NCBI GenBank assembly: GCA_031278815.1
Contig: JAITJS010000050.1
Coordinates: 1 to 34,564 of the forward strand
From: Treponema sp.
GTDB taxonomy: Bacteria; Spirochaetota; Spirochaetia; Treponematales; Breznakiellaceae
Direction: 5' to 3'
Length of the DNA: 34,564 nucleotides
In this document: positions 31,533 through 34,564 of the stretch, piece after piece
Layout: each line of letters starts with the position of its first letter
Numbering within the stretch: the first letter of the stretch is position 1
Translations under genes and position numbers: made by a program
Notes under the pieces: model-generated
The model's database searches: none
Told to the model about the DNA's origin: nothing
Seen by the model: the letters and a program-made list of their open reading frames with translations, nothing else

Positions 31533-34076
31533 TTACTTGGCAAAGAACTGATAGAATCCCATATTCTCATCTGCGGCCTTGAGGATCCGGGTAATATGCT
31601 TGTGGCACAAGGGCATACTCTTACATTCTTCTTTAAGCCCTTTCAAGAGATTATGATACCGTTCCCCGGTACCATTTATGATGGGCAGGATCTTTTGGGA
31701 AACCGCATAATCCAAGGGGGCAAACCGGTTTTCCGAGGTCTGGGTATCCATATACTTGCAGGCAATGGCGCAATAGGTGTGGACCATTTTCAAATTCCGC
31801 GGCATGATGGGTAGCTTATACAGTTTGAAAATACTCTGGATCTTGCCCCATTTGCTGCTGATCCCTTCATCCCCAATGCCTCCATCTCCCCGGGACAAAA
31901 AAGCGGCGCTCAGGGCAGAGAAGGGAATGATGCTTTCCTTGTTCGGGGTCTCAAGCTGGGCCACTTCACCGCCCATAGTATCCGGATCCAAGGTGATGAT
32001 CCAGCTCCGATCCAGAAACCGGGGCGAGAGCTCTTCCGTGGTATGATCGAAATTCACCGTGGCCAGGAAGCGCAGGTGCCGGGGTATGCTCCAGTGGTGT
32101 TTTCCCCCCAGGCTTAAAGAGCGGCTATAGGTCGAATCCTCATCACACAAGCGGAGGAAAGCCGCCCAGTAGTGCTCCAGGGGACTTAAGTTAGCTTCAT
32201 CCAGGAGTATAAAAAACGGGGCATCTGCCTGGTGCTCATGTTCATAATGCAGCCGTTCCAGGGCATCGAAGACCCGGTTATTGCTTTTTTCCATCATCTT
32301 AGTGAGGGGATTGTAATAGCCGATGAAGTCCTTGTGGCTGGTCCAGCCCCGCTCCACGGATATGTCCACAAAGCGGCTTTGCACGTCGGAGCGGGCAAGT
32401 CCCAAGGATTTTGCCAGGATAGTACACAAGGAGGTTTTCCCGGTCCCCGGTTCCCCAGCAAAGGTGGTCATAAAGCCTTGCATGATACAGATGAGGTAAT
32501 TGGCCGTATCGTTGAGGCTGAGATCCCGGTTCGCCCCTTGGAGGTATTCATAGGTACGCCGGATAATCCGTTCCCCGGATAGTTCCATCTTAGACCGGGG
32601 TTTAAACAATAAGCGACTATCAAAGGAGATCAACTCTTCAAGGTCAGGCTTTTCCTCGCCCACTGCTTGCAGCACCTGGGTGAGCAGCTTACTGTCAATG
32701 ACCCGGGCAATAACCTGGACCTGATCCTTAAAGTGGGCCAGGGTGCGGTTGAGCTGCGTTTCAAGGCGGGCTTGTTCATCTTTATACTGATCGTATTCCG
32801 CCTGGATACGGGCAGTCTCTTCGTCCAGAAGGACCCTCTTTTTCGTGAGCTCTGCAATATCCTGGGCCGCCCCTACATACTGCTGGAGTTGCTGGTATTC
32901 GCTCTGTACTTGTTCCAGGGCAGTTTTCAGGGTCTTTTCTTCATGCTCAAGCTGCTGCATCAGTTCATGGTGTCGGGCCTGGGCTTCTTTGGTAAGGACC
33001 GTCTCATCACTCTTCAATTCCGCAAGCCGCTTCTCTTGGATCTCGAGTTCCGCCTGCAAGTGGGCTTTCCGTTCCCGGATCTGGATAAAGTCCCGGCTTT
33101 TTTCTTCGATTTTGTCAAGGTATTCATCACAAAACAAGGTAACCAACTGATCAAATGCCTCTTTATCATCAAAAATATTCGCCATAATGGTTTGTTTTAT
33201 CTCATCATGACGGATGACCTGGTCCAGCATTCCGGTAAGCCGTTGAAGCCGCTCTTCCGTGAGTTCCCTATCGTGATACAGGACAGAGGATTCAGCAATA
33301 ACGTTTTTTATCTGCCGAATTTGGGTCTTGGTATACCCATAGGCCGCGCTGGAAGCCAGCTTGAGGGTTGCATTCAAACCGTCTAGTAAGGTATTGTCGT
33401 TTATCCAGTCTATGTTCGGGGTACGGATCGCTATCCTTGCCAAAGAAGCCCGGGGGATAAAAGCAAGGGACGCCAACCCCTCTTCATCGGCAATGTACAT
33501 ATTGACCAGCGGGGTAATAGCCGCGGTCTCATAGGATTGGATTCTATAGTGGGATTCTTTCTTTCCAAAGAGCATGAGCTTTTGTTCTTGCGCTTCATAT
33601 TCCGCATCAAAGGGGCCGTAAAACGCGTCTCCACTTCGCAGGAGTACTTCGTTGGTATAGAGCGGTACCTCCGATACTATACACCGGTCTTTGGTAAGGG
33701 ATATAAAGTCTTTTGAGGTCTCAAAGAGCTGCATGAGCCCTTTTTCTTTGAAGCGGCTTATTTCTATCTCTGAATCCGCAAAAGCCGGATTGTATCGGAT
33801 CGAGGGATACCGGTCATCTTCATACCTGCGGGTAGGTTCAAAGTTAAATTTAACGGTTACCAGATGCCCATATTCTTCCACCACCTGTTCTGCTAAGACT
33901 CCATCTTGGGTAATACGGATATCGATCCGTTCATCCCCCTCTTGGAGCGATGCATAGGCCCCTCCAAGCTGTTTAAGATACCGTGGATAAATGTAACATA
34001 CCTTATTGGTTTCTCCGTAATAGTCTTTTTTATAGGTGAGCCATGCGATAATCGTCTTACCCATATATGCATCCAT
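31533..34076 (-). CDS. AAA+ ATPase/GTPase with central coiled coil, McrB-like
   Basis: The protein has 847 residues from ATG 34076, chosen because AAGGAGG lies just upstream; an earlier ATG at 34145 adds 23 residues without a site. Residues 1-310 are of unknown fold (FYGPFDAEY, PLVNMYIADEEGLASLAF). A long charged coiled coil spans about 317-452. The AAA+ domain has Walker A GEPGTGKTS (541-549), Walker B FFILLDEANLSPLEHYW (from 621) and a sensor/finger segment LATVNFDHTTEELSPRFLDR (from 671), a pattern of McrB-like and MoxR-like proteins. McrB has NTAD where this has NFDH, so nucleotide choice is unclear. The layout resembles CnuB of CoCoNuT systems (inference). It forms an operon with the nuclease gene. 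Confidence 0.82.
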   Translation of the reverse strand: MDAYMGKTIIAWLTYKKDYYGETNKVCYIYPRYLKQLGGAYASLQEGDERIDIRITQDGVLAEQVVEEYGHLVTVKFNFEPTRRYEDDRYPSIRYNPAFADSEIEISRFKEKGLMQLFETSKDFISLTKDRCIVSEVPLYTNEVLLRSGDAFYGPFDAEYEAQEQKLMLFGKKESHYRIQSYETAAITPLVNMYIADEEGLASLAFIPRASLARIAIRTPNIDWINDNTLLDGLNATLKLASSAAYGYTKTQIRQIKNVIAESSVLYHDRELTEERLQRLTGMLDQVIRHDEIKQTIMANIFDDKEAFDQLVTLFCDEYLDKIEEKSRDFIQIRERKAHLQAELEIQEKRLAELKSDETVLTKEAQARHHELMQQLEHEEKTLKTALEQVQSEYQQLQQYVGAAQDIAELTKKRVLLDEETARIQAEYDQYKDEQARLETQLNRTLAHFKDQVQVIARVIDSKLLTQVLQAVGEEKPDLEELISFDSRLLFKPRSKMELSGERIIRRTYEYLQGANRDLSLNDTANYLICIMQGFMTTFAGEPGTGKTSLCTILAKSLGLARSDVQSRFVDISVERGWTSHKDFIGYYNPLTKMMEKSNNRVFDALERLHYEHEHQADAPFFILLDEANLSPLEHYWAAFLRLCDEDSTYSRSLSLGGKHHWSIPRHLRFLATVNFDHTTEELSPRFLDRSWIITLDPDTMGGEVAQLETPNKESIIPFSALSAAFLSRGDGGIGDEGISSKWGKIQSIFKLYKLPIMPRNLKMVHTYCAIACKYMDTQTSENRFAPLDYAVSQKILPIINGTGERYHNLLKGLKEECKSMPLCHKHITRILKAADENMGFYQFFAK

Positions 34077-34268
34077 ACCAATCCTCCTTCCTTTGGGACC
34101 CTGACCGGGTACTGGTATTTCTTTGTTTGAAAAAACCGGGTACATAAGTACCAGGCTAAGCCTTGCAGGGGGGCTTATGAAGGAGCATAATAGCGGATCT
34201 TTAAGGAATACTCGATAGGCAGATTCAAGATAAACACCGGTTTTTTCTTAATTTCATAGTTTCATGGA

Positions 34269-34298
34269 GCTGTTTCAAAAGCATGCCTTTGAAACAGC
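34269..34298. repeat. Perfect 11-bp inverted repeat (GCTGTTTCAAA/TTTGAAACAGC)
   Basis: Arms at 34269-34279 and 34288-34298 with an 8-base loop containing GCATGC. No T run follows on either strand. It could be a dispersed hairpin repeat or a regulatory site between the two divergent units. Confidence 0.8.
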
Positions 34299-34477
34299 TT
34301 CTCATAACGTCTTTATTGTACACAAAGAAAGGGTAAACCGTCAACAATCCGCAATGCCTCAAAATAATTTTTTAACCCATGTTCTTCCAGCTTCCGGCTG
34401 GGCTAAGCTTCATCCCTCCTCAATAAAAAATCCCCGCCGCAGAGCGCTAAACTTGACCCACGGATTTTTCTGATTTG

Positions 34478-34486
34478 TGCTATACT
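34478..34486 (+). promoter_or_regulatory. Extended -10 promoter of the right-edge gene
   Basis: TG-C-TATACT, an extended -10 element, 33 bases before ATG 34520. A TTGACC lies 22 bases upstream of the hexamer, too far for a standard -35, so the extended -10 probably carries the promoter. Confidence 0.5.
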
Positions 34487-34519
34487 TTCTGAAAAGTCAG
34501 GAACTCTGGGGAGGGGAAT

Positions 34520-34564
34520 ATGGCAGAAGGAACAAGTTTTGACCTGAAAGAAGAATTTGCGGGA
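34520..34564 (+). CDS. Partial gene running off the right edge
   Basis: Fifteen codons, MAEGTSFDLKEEFAG, starting at ATG 34520 with GGGGAGGGG upstream and an extended -10 promoter before it. The frame is still open at the window end. Too short to identify; the acidic start looks cytoplasmic. Confidence 0.6.
   Translation, partial: MAEGTSFDLKEEFAG

Larger units (their letters stand above)
34077..34519. other. Divergent intergenic region with inverted repeats
   Basis: No gene is supported in 443 bases. A weak minus-strand -10 (TATTAT, 34192-34187) could serve the AAA+/nuclease operon. A long inverted repeat lies at 34269-34298. A second one, AAAAATCC at 34426-34433 with GGATTTTT at 34462-34469, flanks the region just upstream of the promoter of the right-edge gene. 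Confidence 0.4.

Noticed and set aside
34264-34473. 69-codon plus-strand frame before the right-edge gene
   Set aside because: It starts in an inverted repeat, has no ribosome site and overlaps the promoter region.

Overview
The window looks like chromosomal DNA of a spirochaete, most likely a Treponema (inference). The basis is spirochaete-type lipoproteins with relaxed lipoboxes, a small outer-membrane barrel of treponemal type, a long dCache chemoreceptor, a FliL-like protein, several bacteriohemerythrins plus a rubrerythrin, and balanced base composition. Nothing here fixes the species. No rRNA, tRNA or CRISPR array was found.

Left part (1-6.1 kb): a 19-base C tract and a hairpin-rich leader precede a small lipoprotein. 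A minus-strand set follows: a membrane-anchored SPFH-like protein, a small beta-barrel protein, a lipoprotein, and a RarA ATPase fused to a methyltransferase-like domain. An imperfect palindromic repeat sits at the start of rarA.

Middle (6.1-19.4 kb): housekeeping genes. These are a three-helix membrane protein translationally coupled to an AroH-type chorismate mutase; RNase Y; a clpP-mscS-fliL-like run; an alpha-glucan phosphorylase whose promoter implies a leaderless mRNA; a YhhQ-type queuosine-precursor transporter; a dolichol/phytol-kinase-like membrane protein; a galactokinase-like enzyme; and a chemoreceptor.

Repair and oxygen block (19.5-27.3 kb): on the minus strand, rdgB, pcrA/uvrD, four hemerythrin loci and uvrB run in the same direction. 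The hemerythrins form two tandem pairs, B'-A' and B-A. A' is broken: after about 44 codons it continues in frame into a 282-bp copy of the 3' part of the neighbouring helicase gene, joined at an 11-bp shared sequence. Rubrerythrin is divergent from rdgB and has a Fur/PerR-like palindrome over its -10.

Right part (27.3-34.5 kb): an accessory stretch. It holds a decayed phage tail-fibre gene, a decayed IS1-family transposase and an orphan promoter with a palindrome and a 10-codon reading frame. Beyond these lies an intact two-gene system: a coiled-coil AAA+ protein of McrB type and a DUF2357/PD-(D/E)XK nuclease of McrC type. This pair, similar in plan to McrBC/CoCoNuT type IV restriction systems, is the best candidate for a poorly described defence system. 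A partial gene starts at the right edge.
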